A stretch of DNA of 10,122 bases from Candidatus Elusimicrobium euhamitermitis (lineage in GTDB: Bacteria; Elusimicrobiota; Elusimicrobia; Elusimicrobiales; Elusimicrobiaceae). Positions within the stretch are counted from its first letter, which is position 1, and every line of letters starts with the position of its first letter. The notes below the pieces were generated by a model, which did no database searches, was not told the DNA's origin, and was given only the letters and a program-made list of their open reading frames with translations. This document shows positions 1 to 6,912 of this stretch, in pieces. A program made the translations under genes and the position numbers. The DNA lies in contig JAIRUU010000011.1 of NCBI GenBank assembly GCA_031254225.1, positions 1 through 10,122 of the forward strand, in the 5' to 3' direction.

Positions 1-457
1 GCACGCCCTTGCCCGCCGCCAGCCCGTCCGCTTTTACCACGACGGGAAGAGGATGCTCCGTAATAGCTTTTTTGGCGGAAGAAAAATCTTTGTAAGTTTC
101 CGCCTTGGAAGTGGGAATATTATAGGTTACCATGAAATTTTTTGAAAATTCTTTAGAATTTTCCAGCCGCGCGCCCGCTTTGCCGGGGCCGAAAACGGGT
201 ATACCGTTTTCCCGCAGCAAATCAGCCATGCCGTCCGCCAGCGGGGCCTCGGGCCCGACGATGACAAAATCAATTTTTTTCTCTTTACAAAATTTCAGCG
301 CGGACTCTTTTTTAGCCAAATCCCCTTCCGCAAAAATAATTTTCCCGCCGCACGCCGCGCGGACGGATGAATAAATAATTTCCGCACGCGGACTTTGGGC
401 TGTTTTCCACGCCAGCGCGTGTTCGCGCCCGCCTGCGCCTACTATTAAAATTTTCAT
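1..457 (-). CDS. purD: Phosphoribosylamine-glycine ligase (GAR synthetase), N-terminal part
   Basis: PurD joins glycine to 5-phosphoribosylamine using ATP, the second step of purine synthesis, in the cytoplasm. About 152 codons are present before the left edge; the family is usually about 420 residues, so this is a truncation by the window. Visible hallmarks are the N-terminal nucleotide-fold start MKILIVGAGGREHALAW, then VGPEAPLADG (about residues 74-83), FGPGKAGARLENSKEF, IPTSKAETY and the start of the ATP-grasp region VVVKADGLAAGKGV at the edge. Oddly, the APGNAG loop that normally follows the second strand is absent: after IIYSS the chain reads VRAACGGK and the stretch is several residues shorter than in E. 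coli PurD. The ATG overlaps the purF stop as ATGA, with GGAGG 4 bases upstream inside the last purF codons, so translation is probably coupled to PurF, whose unstable product PurD consumes. The family call is certain; the effect of the loop change is unknown. Confidence 0.96.
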   Translation of the reverse strand, partial: MKILIVGAGGREHALAWKTAQSPRAEIIYSSVRAACGGKIIFAEGDLAKKESALKFCKEKKIDFVIVGPEAPLADGMADLLRENGIPVFGPGKAGARLENSKEFSKNFMVTYNIPTSKAETYKDFSSAKKAITEHPLPVVVKADGLAAGKGV

Positions 458-470
458 CTTGCCTCCAAAG
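454..470 (-). promoter_or_regulatory. purD ribosome binding site and purF/purD ATGA overlap
   Basis: On the minus strand the sequence GGAGGCAAGATGA carries a strong Shine-Dalgarno core (GGAGG at 462-466). The purF stop TGA (454-456) lies inside the purD start, giving a 4-base ATGA overlap. This fixes the purD start and points to translational coupling of the two enzymes that make and consume phosphoribosylamine. Confidence 0.85.
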
Positions 471-1830
471 TTGATTTGGATATTTTCGTCGGATACTTGC
501 CGGTAAAACACGCGCTGCAAAAACCTTTCGCGCCCTCGTTTCCGCCGCAGGCCTCCGCCGCGTTGTCTATAGTTATAAAAGTAAGGCTGTCAACGCCGAT
601 TTCTTTAACAATCTCATCGTGCGTATGCGTTGCGGCGATAAGCTCTTTTTTACTGGGCGTGTTTACGCCGTAAAAACACGGCGCGATAATCTCAGGCGAC
701 GTTACCGCAAAATGTATTTTGCGCGCGCCGTACTCGCGCAGCGTGTTAATAATTTTTTTTGACTGAGTGCCGCGCACTATTGAATCGTCCACCAAAATAA
801 TATCTTTGCCTTTAATTATGTCGCTGATGGGAAAGAGTTTTAATTTGGCGACAATCTCGCGCATATGCTGCGTAGTTCTTAAAAACGAACGGCCCATGTA
901 GTGGTTTCTCACAAAACCCATTTCAAATGGTATGCCCGACGCTTTTGAAAAACCCAGCGCCGCAAAAAAACCGGAATCCGGCACGGGCATAACAATGTCC
1001 GCTTTAATTCCTTTCATCTGAAGCGCCAGCTTCGCGCCCATGGCCATGCGCGCCTGCGCCACGGACATTCCCCTGATAAGCGTGTCTGGACGGGAAATAT
1101 ACACCGTCTCAAAAATGCAGTTTTGCCGCGCCGCGGGTTTGGCGTAAAAAGTACTTTTCAGTTTACCGTTTTCTACTACTATAAGTTCGCCCGGTTTAAC
1201 GTCCCTTATATAATGCCCGCCCAAAACTTCCACCGCCGGGCTTTCAGACGCCAAAACAAAACTTTTACCGAGTTTGCCAAGCACGAGTGGGCGCAGCCCG
1301 CGCGGGTCGCGGAAACCTATTAATTTATTTTTAAAAAGCATTACCGCCGCGTAACCGCCTTCAATTTTTGCCAAAGCTTTTTTAAGCGCGTTTTCAATCG
1401 GCAGTTTTTCCCGCGCTATAAGGTGGACGATAAGTTCCGTCTCGGACGAGTGTTGGAAAATAGCGCCCTCTTTGGCCAGTTTATCGCGAACTTCCGTCGT
1501 ATTAATAATATTTCCGCTGAGCGCAATTGCAATATTTCCGTGCGCGGATTTGAATATAAAAGGCTGCGCGTCAAGTATGCCGCTTTTGGAACCTGACGTC
1601 GGGTAGCGCACGTGGCCGACAGCGTTTTCCCCTTTTAATTTTTCCAAAACGTCGCCGGTAAATTTGCCCAGCACAAGGCCGTTTACGGTAAAATAATTAA
1701 AAACGTCTTTGCCTTTTTCTTTAACCGCTATGCCGCAGGATTCCTGCCCGCGGTGCTGCAATGTCAGAAGACCGACGTGCACCAAACCCGCCGCGTCTTT
1801 GCGTCCTTCAATGCCAATGACTCCGCCCAT
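454..1830 (-). CDS. purF: Amidophosphoribosyltransferase with substituted glutaminase active site
   Basis: PurF makes 5-phosphoribosylamine from PRPP, the committed step of purine synthesis, normally with ammonia released from glutamine by its N-terminal class II glutaminase domain. At 458 residues it is near normal length. The C-terminal phosphoribosyltransferase half looks intact: the PRPP loop ILVDDSIVRGTQS at about 345-357, and YMGRSF with KLKLFP before it. Four cysteines at 238, 385, 438 and 441 match the 4Fe-4S ligands of the Bacillus-type enzyme. The glutaminase half is different. The start reads M-G-G-V-I-G-I where the mature enzyme needs an N-terminal Cys; the usual HNGN motif reads LSGN (104-107); the pocket Asp of the SDSE-like motif is Glu130. 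QHRGQ (25-29) and HVRY (73-76) remain. The start is firm: AGGAG lies 5 bases upstream, and the only codons back to an in-frame TAA are not starts. No propeptide exists. I infer an ammonia-dependent enzyme. It lies 8 bp after purQ. Confidence 0.95.
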   Translation of the reverse strand: MGGVIGIEGRKDAAGLVHVGLLTLQHRGQESCGIAVKEKGKDVFNYFTVNGLVLGKFTGDVLEKLKGENAVGHVRYPTSGSKSGILDAQPFIFKSAHGNIAIALSGNIINTTEVRDKLAKEGAIFQHSSETELIVHLIAREKLPIENALKKALAKIEGGYAAVMLFKNKLIGFRDPRGLRPLVLGKLGKSFVLASESPAVEVLGGHYIRDVKPGELIVVENGKLKSTFYAKPAARQNCIFETVYISRPDTLIRGMSVAQARMAMGAKLALQMKGIKADIVMPVPDSGFFAALGFSKASGIPFEMGFVRNHYMGRSFLRTTQHMREIVAKLKLFPISDIIKGKDIILVDDSIVRGTQSKKIINTLREYGARKIHFAVTSPEIIAPCFYGVNTPSKKELIAATHTHDEIVKEIGVDSLTFITIDNAAEACGGNEGAKGFCSACFTGKYPTKISKSTLEAR

Positions 1831-1838
1831 AAGTTCTC

Positions 1839-2585
1839 CTATAAATAATTAACGGCGTTTTTAAAAATCTGCAGTCCCGCGACTTTTACGTTTTCCATTT
1901 CTTTTCTTGTCCACGACGGGTGCTGTTGCGGAAAAGCGTAACGCTCCGGATGCGGCATGAGGCCGAAACAGTTGCCCGTTGCGTTGCACAAACCGGCGAT
2001 GTCCAGCACGCTGCCGTTGGGATTATCAATATAAGTCAGCGCGACGGCGTTTTGTTTTGCGATGTCCGCCAGAACATTTTTATTTTCAATAATAATTTTT
2101 CCCTCGCCGTGCGCTATGGGCAGTTCAATAATATCTTCCAGATTTTTTGTAAAAATGCACGGGCTGTTTTTATTGATTTTTAATTTTACCCATTTATCAA
2201 TAAACACGCCGGAGTCGTTAAACGTAAGGCTGGCGGTTTGTTTATAATTTTTGCGCTCCGGCAGGAAACCCAGTTTTGTCAAAACCTGAAAGCCGTTGCA
2301 AATACCCATCACGGGCCTGCCGGAGTTTATGAATTTTTTAATATCTTCAAAAACTTTAGCCATGTGCACGGACCATATTTTGCCGCCCGCAATATCGTCC
2401 CCGTAGGAAAACCCGCCCGGGAAAACCAAAATATCGTAGTTCAAAATTTTGCATTTGCCCGACGTTATTTCATTGGTATGAACCAAATCCGCCGCGCAGC
2501 CGACGGCGGCCAGCGCGTGAACGGTCTCAATATCGCAGTTAATTCCCGCCGTGCGCACGACTAAAGCTTTAATATTTTTCTTCAT
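1839..2585 (-). CDS. purQ: FGAM synthase glutaminase subunit PurQ
   Basis: PurQ is the class I glutaminase that hydrolyses glutamine and passes ammonia to PurL for conversion of FGAR to FGAM. The protein has 248 residues from this start, slightly longer than the roughly 227 of Bacillus PurQ. Visible motifs are INCDIE near the N terminus, FPGGFSYGDD (55-64), the nucleophile elbow GICNGFQ with Cys96, PIAHGEGK (157-163), and the triad end PHPER with His212 and Glu214. The triad is therefore complete, in contrast to PurF. The extra length is mostly a QQHPSWTRKE segment after PHPER. I chose the ATG at 2585 because GAGGGA lies 6 bases upstream; an in-frame ATG at 2618 would add 11 unlike-family residues and overlap the upstream gene. 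The stop codon TAG merges with the purF ribosome binding site (TAGGAG). Gaps of 19 bp upstream and 8 bp downstream place it in the operon. Confidence 0.96.
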   Translation of the reverse strand: MKKNIKALVVRTAGINCDIETVHALAAVGCAADLVHTNEITSGKCKILNYDILVFPGGFSYGDDIAGGKIWSVHMAKVFEDIKKFINSGRPVMGICNGFQVLTKLGFLPERKNYKQTASLTFNDSGVFIDKWVKLKINKNSPCIFTKNLEDIIELPIAHGEGKIIIENKNVLADIAKQNAVALTYIDNPNGSVLDIAGLCNATGNCFGLMPHPERYAFPQQHPSWTRKEMENVKVAGLQIFKNAVNYL

Positions 2586-2604
2586 ATCAGTTCCCTCGGA
2601 TTTA

Positions 2605-3183
2605 TTACCAAGCCGCATATTTCGTTAAAGTTGTTTTCGCTTCCAAAAAACTATCGCTGTTTCCGACGACATATTCTTTGGTTAGCGGGTTAATTATGCA
2701 AAAGTGAACCGTGTCCCCGCAGTTTGTCATCCAGAAATTCATTTTTTGTATATTAACCAAACATGATTCATCTGCGGACGCACACTGCATCCCGAAAGAA
2801 CCGTTTACCGTTTTAATATTTTTCACATAATTTTCTCTTACAGACGCGTATTTGTTAAAAACAGAATTTAAATTCCCGATTCTTTTTGCGGAATACGGGC
2901 AGCCCGCAAGCATTACCATAAAAACAGTTTTTTTGTCGCCGTTAAAAGCGTTTTCCCAGACCATGTCCGGGATAGGAGTTGCCCCTTTAACTTTAGGTAT
3001 AATTGTTACGCCGTATGTGTTTTGCTTTATTACAGCCTGTTTTTTAGATGAATCGGCGCTGCCCGTTACCTCAGACGTATTATTTTGGTCAGGCGGCCTC
3101 TGCGCTTTATCATTAACATATTTTTGATAAAATAAAATTATTATTACTAATATAATAATCCAAAGAGGCCGATGCCTTATCAT
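2605..3183 (-). CDS. Membrane-anchored thioredoxin-like protein with single-Cys CPYS motif, unknown function
   Basis: I do not recognise a named family. The 192-residue protein starts MIRHRPLW, followed by an uncleaved-looking hydrophobic helix at about residues 8-19, then a polar Asn/Ser/Gln-rich linker (about 20-55), so the rest should face the periplasm. A strand KKTVFMVMLAG at about 84-94 leads straight into CPYS (95-98) and a helix, the layout of a thioredoxin-fold active site with Ser in place of the second Cys. Four other cysteines follow at 134, 141, 155 and 162, and HFCIINPLTKEYVVGN near the C terminus could be the late beta hairpin of the fold. The start has only a weak AAGG about 11 bases upstream, 8 bp after the preceding gene. 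It sits between a secreted-protein gene and purQ and appears co-transcribed with the purine genes, although nothing in it suggests a purine role. A redox or disulfide-handling role is inference. Confidence 0.8.
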   Translation of the reverse strand: MIRHRPLWIIILVIIILFYQKYVNDKAQRPPDQNNTSEVTGSADSSKKQAVIKQNTYGVTIIPKVKGATPIPDMVWENAFNGDKKTVFMVMLAGCPYSAKRIGNLNSVFNKYASVRENYVKNIKTVNGSFGMQCASADESCLVNIQKMNFWMTNCGDTVHFCIINPLTKEYVVGNSDSFLEAKTTLTKYAAW

Positions 3184-3191
3184 TTATTTTT

Positions 3192-3920
3192 TTACCTTGA
3201 GTACATTTGTTTTAAACCTTTGTTTTGCCAGACGAATATTTGTTGCAGCTTTTTCGCTTCATCGCCGAAGGCGTTGACAAGGCGCAGCGTTTTGCGCGTC
3301 TGCGGGTCAAAAAGCGTTATGTCCGACGGCGTTCTTTCCGTTATATTTTCATACATGCTTACAAGCGCAAAGTTTTCAAGCAGCGGATTATTCTCAAACT
3401 CAGGCCTTAAACTTCTTTCCATTTCATATTTTTTGAGCAGAATTTTATCCGGCGTATTATTGTCCCTTGCAAAATCGTCAACAACCGTTCTGACGTAATA
3501 ACCGTAAAGCACGCCGCTGAGCTGCGCGTTTCTGAGCAACGGAAAAGCGATATGCGACATTACTCCGTTTCCTTCATTATTTGCCCTTCTTACTTCAAAA
3601 ATTCTCATGACTCCGCCGTCAAAATTTCTCTCCGCCGGCATGGAAATAAAGTAGTCTCTGTTTTTAAAAAAATCAGGATCGCCAATATCCAGCTCTTTTG
3701 AAAACTGAATCCTGTTGTCCGCGCCCGCAAGCCTTAAATAAAGCCTGTTATTGTCCGTGCAGATAAAAAGAACGCCCTGTCTGCCGTCATTATTAAAATC
3801 AGCCTTATAAGAACTTTTAGCCGCCGCGGGATTTGCCGCGGCTTCCCTACAACTTTGCACCTGCGCAAAAATATTTTGCGCAAACAACACGGCTAACGCC
3901 GCAAATACTATTTTTTTCAT
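3192..3920 (-). CDS. Secreted protein of unknown function with DxNxDG-type motif
   Basis: The function is not recognised. The 242-residue protein starts with a clear Sec signal peptide: MKK, a hydrophobic core FAALAVLFAQ, and an AxA-like site before residue 20 (NIFA then QVQ). The mature part begins with Cys24 and an Ala-rich stretch, then DFNNDGR (41-47), which resembles the Ca-binding loop of FG-GAP or dockerin-like repeats, followed by beta-rich sequence with Cys54. There is only one copy of the loop, so a full propeller is not supported. The middle contains VLYGYYVRTVVDDFARD and the C terminus is charged and helical. No transmembrane segment follows the signal, and there is no lipobox, so a soluble periplasmic or secreted protein is likely. 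The ribosome binding site GGGGGAG sits 3 bases before the ATG in a 15-bp gap after purL. It is translated within the purine operon but shows no purine-enzyme motif. Confidence 0.82.
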   Translation of the reverse strand: MKKIVFAALAVLFAQNIFAQVQSCREAAANPAAAKSSYKADFNNDGRQGVLFICTDNNRLYLRLAGADNRIQFSKELDIGDPDFFKNRDYFISMPAERNFDGGVMRIFEVRRANNEGNGVMSHIAFPLLRNAQLSGVLYGYYVRTVVDDFARDNNTPDKILLKKYEMERSLRPEFENNPLLENFALVSMYENITERTPSDITLFDPQTRKTLRLVNAFGDEAKKLQQIFVWQNKGLKQMYSR

Positions 3921-3935
3921 ATACTCCCCCTTTTT

Positions 3936-6320
3936 TTAGAACCCCTTTTGCCAGCTGTTTTTAAGCGCTGACAATTTTTCATTCACAACTTCTTTGCCGT
4001 CTAACCCTTTTATTTTTAAAGCCGGCACAAAAGAAGTCCGCCCTATGCGCGCGGTTTTTACGCCGGACATTAATTTTTTAAATACCTCCTCTTTTTCATA
4101 CGGAATTTCCAAAATTATGCGGGACGCCGATTCTGAAAATAAAATTTGGAAATTTTTCAGATTGCCGGACGCGGGAACTTTTTTCAAATCAATTTCCGCG
4201 CCGTAACCGCCGGAAAACGCCGCCTCCGCCAGACTTGCGGCCAAACCGCCCTGGCTGATATCATGCGCCGCGTTGACAAGGCCGCGCTGCACGGCCTCAT
4301 AAATTTTTTTGTATGCTTTGAGCGCGGTTTTACCGTCAACCTGCGGCGGCGCGGCGTTTGTCAAACCCAGTTCCTCCGCGGCAACAGAGCCGCCCATTTC
4401 ATCTTTAGTCACGCCGACAATATATATAGATGACCCTGCTTCTTTAAAATCCATAGTAACCGCTTTGCGCACGTCGTAAACCGGCGCGACTGCGGAAATT
4501 AAAATGGTGGACGGTATAGCCACGTCTTTCCCGTCCGCGCCTTTGCTCTGGTTATAAAAACTGTCTTTGCCCGAGATAAACGGCGCGCCGTATGTTATCG
4601 CTCCGTCGTAACAGCCGCGGGCGCAGAGGACCAGCTCGCCCATCAATTTCGGATTTTCAGGACTGCCCCAGCAGAAATTATCCAAGACGGCAACTTTATT
4701 AATATCCGCGCCGGCGCAGACTAAATTTCTGAAAACCTCGTCAATGCAGTTAAGCGCCATTTGGTACGGGTCCAGTTTTCCTATCGCAGGATTAAGGCCG
4801 TGCGTGAGGGCAAAACCGTTGTAATCTTTTAAATCATTAGTCGCGCAGGTCGGCCAAATTACCGTCGCGTCGCCGGGGCCGTCGTGCGTTATGCCCTGCA
4901 AAGGTTTTACGACGGTGCCGCCCTGCACTTCATGGTCATATTGCCTGATAACGCTCTCGCGCGAACAGGTATTTAAATTAGACAGACATTTGTTAAGCAG
5001 CGCGTTGTAATTTTTTTGTTCTTTGACGGCGGACGGCTTAAACTCCGGCGTTTTCCAGACGGCATTTTTAATTACGCGCGGCACGCCGCCGTGCAGAAAA
5101 CTATTTTTCAAATCAACAATTTTTTCTTTGCCGTAAAAAACTTCCAGACGGCCGGTATTTGTAAATTCGCCCAGCACGCAGTATTCGCAGTTCTCTGATT
5201 TTAAAATTTTCCCGGCCTCTTTCATATTTTCAGGCGGCACGGCCAAAATCATGCGCTCCTGACTTTCGCTTACCCAGATTTCCCACGGTTTAATTTTGCT
5301 CTCTTTTAAAATAGCTTTGCTTAAATCCACGCGCACGCCGGTTTCGCCCCCCAGTTCGCCGACTGCAGACGAAAAACCGCCCGCGCCGCAGTCCGTTACC
5401 GCGCGGTATAATTTTTTATCGCGCAGTTTTAAAAGCGCGTCCAAAACTTTTTTCTCGTTAATAGCGTGGCCTATTTGCACGGCGGAAACTTCGCTGGCGT
5501 CCTCAATGTTCGCGGATGAAAACGTCGCGCCGTGAAGGCCGTCCCTGCCCGTCCGCCCACCTATAGCGACGACCAAATCTCCGGCTTTTACGTGTTTTTC
5601 TATAGCCCACGTCGGCATAATGCCGATTGTGCCGACGAAAACCAGCGGGTTTAAAGCAAACAGGTCGTCAAACCAAATGCCGCCGGACGCCGTCGGTATT
5701 CCCATGCGGTTGCCGTAGTCCCGCACGCCGTCCACAACGCCTTTAAAAATGCGGGCGGGGTGCAGCGCGGCCGGAGGAAGTTTTTTGGAATATTTGGGGT
5801 CCGCAAAACAGAAAATATCAGTGTTAACGACTGGTTTTGCGCCGAGGCCCACGCCCAAAATATCGCGTATCACGCCGCCCACGCCCGTCTCCGCGCCGCC
5901 GTAAGGCTCCACCGCGCAGGGGTGATTATGCGTCTCGGCTTTAAACGCCAGCGCCCATTTTTTATTTTTGCCGAATTCTATTACGCCGGCATTATCTTTG
6001 AAAACGGACAAACACCATTTTTTATTTAATTTTTTTGTGGCTTTATAAATCGTCGTCTTAAAAAGACCGTCTTTAATAAATTCTTTTTTGCCGTCTTTGA
6101 TAAATTCAACGGGCCCGTTGAAAGTTTTATGTTTGCAATGCTCTGACCACGTCTGGGCAATGGTTTCAAGTTCCGCGTAAAGCGGCGCGCGGCCGGCGGA
6201 TTTAAAATACTTTTGCGCGGCGAGCATTTCGGCCTCGCTCAGGCTCCACCCGCAGTCCGCCTGCAGTTCAAAAAGCTGCCTGCCCGTCATAGAATTAAAA
6301 TTTTTAAGTATATCTTCCAT
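3936..6320 (-). CDS. purL: FGAM synthase synthetase subunit PurL (small type)
   Basis: PurL converts FGAR, ATP and ammonia to FGAM, working in a complex with PurQ and PurS. The 794 residues are a little longer than the roughly 740 of Bacillus small PurL and far shorter than the 1300-residue fused form, which agrees with separate purQ and purS genes here. Motifs in order: the linker domain MTGRQLFELQ; the catalytic His61 in WSEHCKHK; the nucleotide/metal site KAETHNHP (about 128-134) with GGAETGVGGVIRDILG; the second half with YDHEVQGGTVVKPLQG; and AHDISQGGLAASLAEA near the C terminus. A short internal repeat (FIKDG twice, about 73-85) lengthens the region after the linker. I chose the ATG at 6320: AAGGA is 8 bases upstream, while the longer reading from TTG at 6344 has no visible site. 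It follows the Cys-rich secreted protein by 24 bp and precedes another secreted protein by 15 bp. Confidence 0.97.
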   Translation of the reverse strand: MEDILKNFNSMTGRQLFELQADCGWSLSEAEMLAAQKYFKSAGRAPLYAELETIAQTWSEHCKHKTFNGPVEFIKDGKKEFIKDGLFKTTIYKATKKLNKKWCLSVFKDNAGVIEFGKNKKWALAFKAETHNHPCAVEPYGGAETGVGGVIRDILGVGLGAKPVVNTDIFCFADPKYSKKLPPAALHPARIFKGVVDGVRDYGNRMGIPTASGGIWFDDLFALNPLVFVGTIGIMPTWAIEKHVKAGDLVVAIGGRTGRDGLHGATFSSANIEDASEVSAVQIGHAINEKKVLDALLKLRDKKLYRAVTDCGAGGFSSAVGELGGETGVRVDLSKAILKESKIKPWEIWVSESQERMILAVPPENMKEAGKILKSENCEYCVLGEFTNTGRLEVFYGKEKIVDLKNSFLHGGVPRVIKNAVWKTPEFKPSAVKEQKNYNALLNKCLSNLNTCSRESVIRQYDHEVQGGTVVKPLQGITHDGPGDATVIWPTCATNDLKDYNGFALTHGLNPAIGKLDPYQMALNCIDEVFRNLVCAGADINKVAVLDNFCWGSPENPKLMGELVLCARGCYDGAITYGAPFISGKDSFYNQSKGADGKDVAIPSTILISAVAPVYDVRKAVTMDFKEAGSSIYIVGVTKDEMGGSVAAEELGLTNAAPPQVDGKTALKAYKKIYEAVQRGLVNAAHDISQGGLAASLAEAAFSGGYGAEIDLKKVPASGNLKNFQILFSESASRIILEIPYEKEEVFKKLMSGVKTARIGRTSFVPALKIKGLDGKEVVNEKLSALKNSWQKGF

Positions 6321-6344
6321 TTCTTTTTTCCTTAAGTTAATCAA

Positions 6345-6908
6345 CTATAGTTGAATATAATAAATATCTTTACCCGCCGGAACGGCGCCGAGTTTTGTAC
6401 AGTCAAAATTAGTACACCGTATCCTGTCATACATATCCGCCCCGTAACCGTTGCCGTTTACCAAATACGGGCCGTTATGCAGGTCAAAAAAATCCAGTTT
6501 ATAATCTGACTTGCCGCCGTTTATACAGTAATAATATCCGCCGGAATAAATGCATTGCGGGTTATTGGCCTTGTCTTCGCCGCACCAGTTGTCGCAGTAT
6601 TTTCTGAAACTGAATATATAACCCGTAGTTTCATACTTCTCCCGCATCCAGCACCAGTTTTTACAGACGGAAAGCCTGCCTTTAAGACCCGCGCCCAGCT
6701 GATTAAACGTCTGCGCGTAGGAAGCGTTTGCTTTGAAATAAGCCTGCTGTTTGGATATTAAACCTTTATATATGGCTACCGCGCTCTGCAAACTCTTTTT
6801 TTGGGAAGCCGCAGTTTTTTGCTTTGACTGCTGCGCGGCGGCGGGCAGCGCAAAAACGGGAAATAAAAATAAAATCAGCAGTATTAAAAAATATTTATTT
6901 TTATGCAT
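6345..6908 (-). CDS. Secreted Cys-rich protein resembling a pilin C-terminal domain
   Basis: The family is not firmly recognised. The 187-residue protein has a Sec signal peptide: MHKNKY, a hydrophobic run of about 14 residues, and LPAAA before Gln26. The mature start is Gln/Lys-rich, then SAVAIYKGLISKQQAYFKAN and SYAQTFNQLG (about 42-72) resemble the helix and the 'aYya.ng.Ya.sf..Lg' stretch of type IV pilin-like proteins. There is no GFTLIE-type prepilin signal, so it would not be handled by prepilin peptidase. The rest holds eight cysteines (82, 86, 105, 109, 119, 128, 165, 170), many Tyr and Trp, and NGPYLVNGNGYG; four disulfides are possible. The gene starts 4 bp after the purS stop with no Shine-Dalgarno sequence, so it probably depends on ribosomes finishing purS. 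It lies between purS and purL, two subunits of one enzyme. A role as a minor pilin relative or surface protein is inference only. Confidence 0.8.
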   Translation of the reverse strand: MHKNKYFLILLILFLFPVFALPAAAQQSKQKTAASQKKSLQSAVAIYKGLISKQQAYFKANASYAQTFNQLGAGLKGRLSVCKNWCWMREKYETTGYIFSFRKYCDNWCGEDKANNPQCIYSGGYYYCINGGKSDYKLDFFDLHNGPYLVNGNGYGADMYDRIRCTNFDCTKLGAVPAGKDIYYIQL

Positions 6909-6912
6909 AAAT

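Noticed and set aside
1828..1860. Possible upstream propeptide for PurF exposing an internal Cys
   Set aside because: An in-frame TAA lies seven codons upstream with no start codon between, and no Cys follows within the first 30 residues in the right context.
2586..2618. Upstream ATG at 2618 for purQ
   Set aside because: It would overlap the preceding gene by 14 bases and add residues not found in PurQ, while the ATG at 2585 has a good GAGGGA site.
3820..3845. GC-rich inverted repeat (GCCGCGG around GATTT)
   Set aside because: It encodes the Ala-rich AAANPAAA stretch of the secreted protein and is explained by repeated GCG/GCC Ala codons.
6321..6344. TTG start at 6344 for purL
   Set aside because: No binding site precedes it, and AAGGA is correctly spaced for the ATG at 6320, where the family-like sequence begins.
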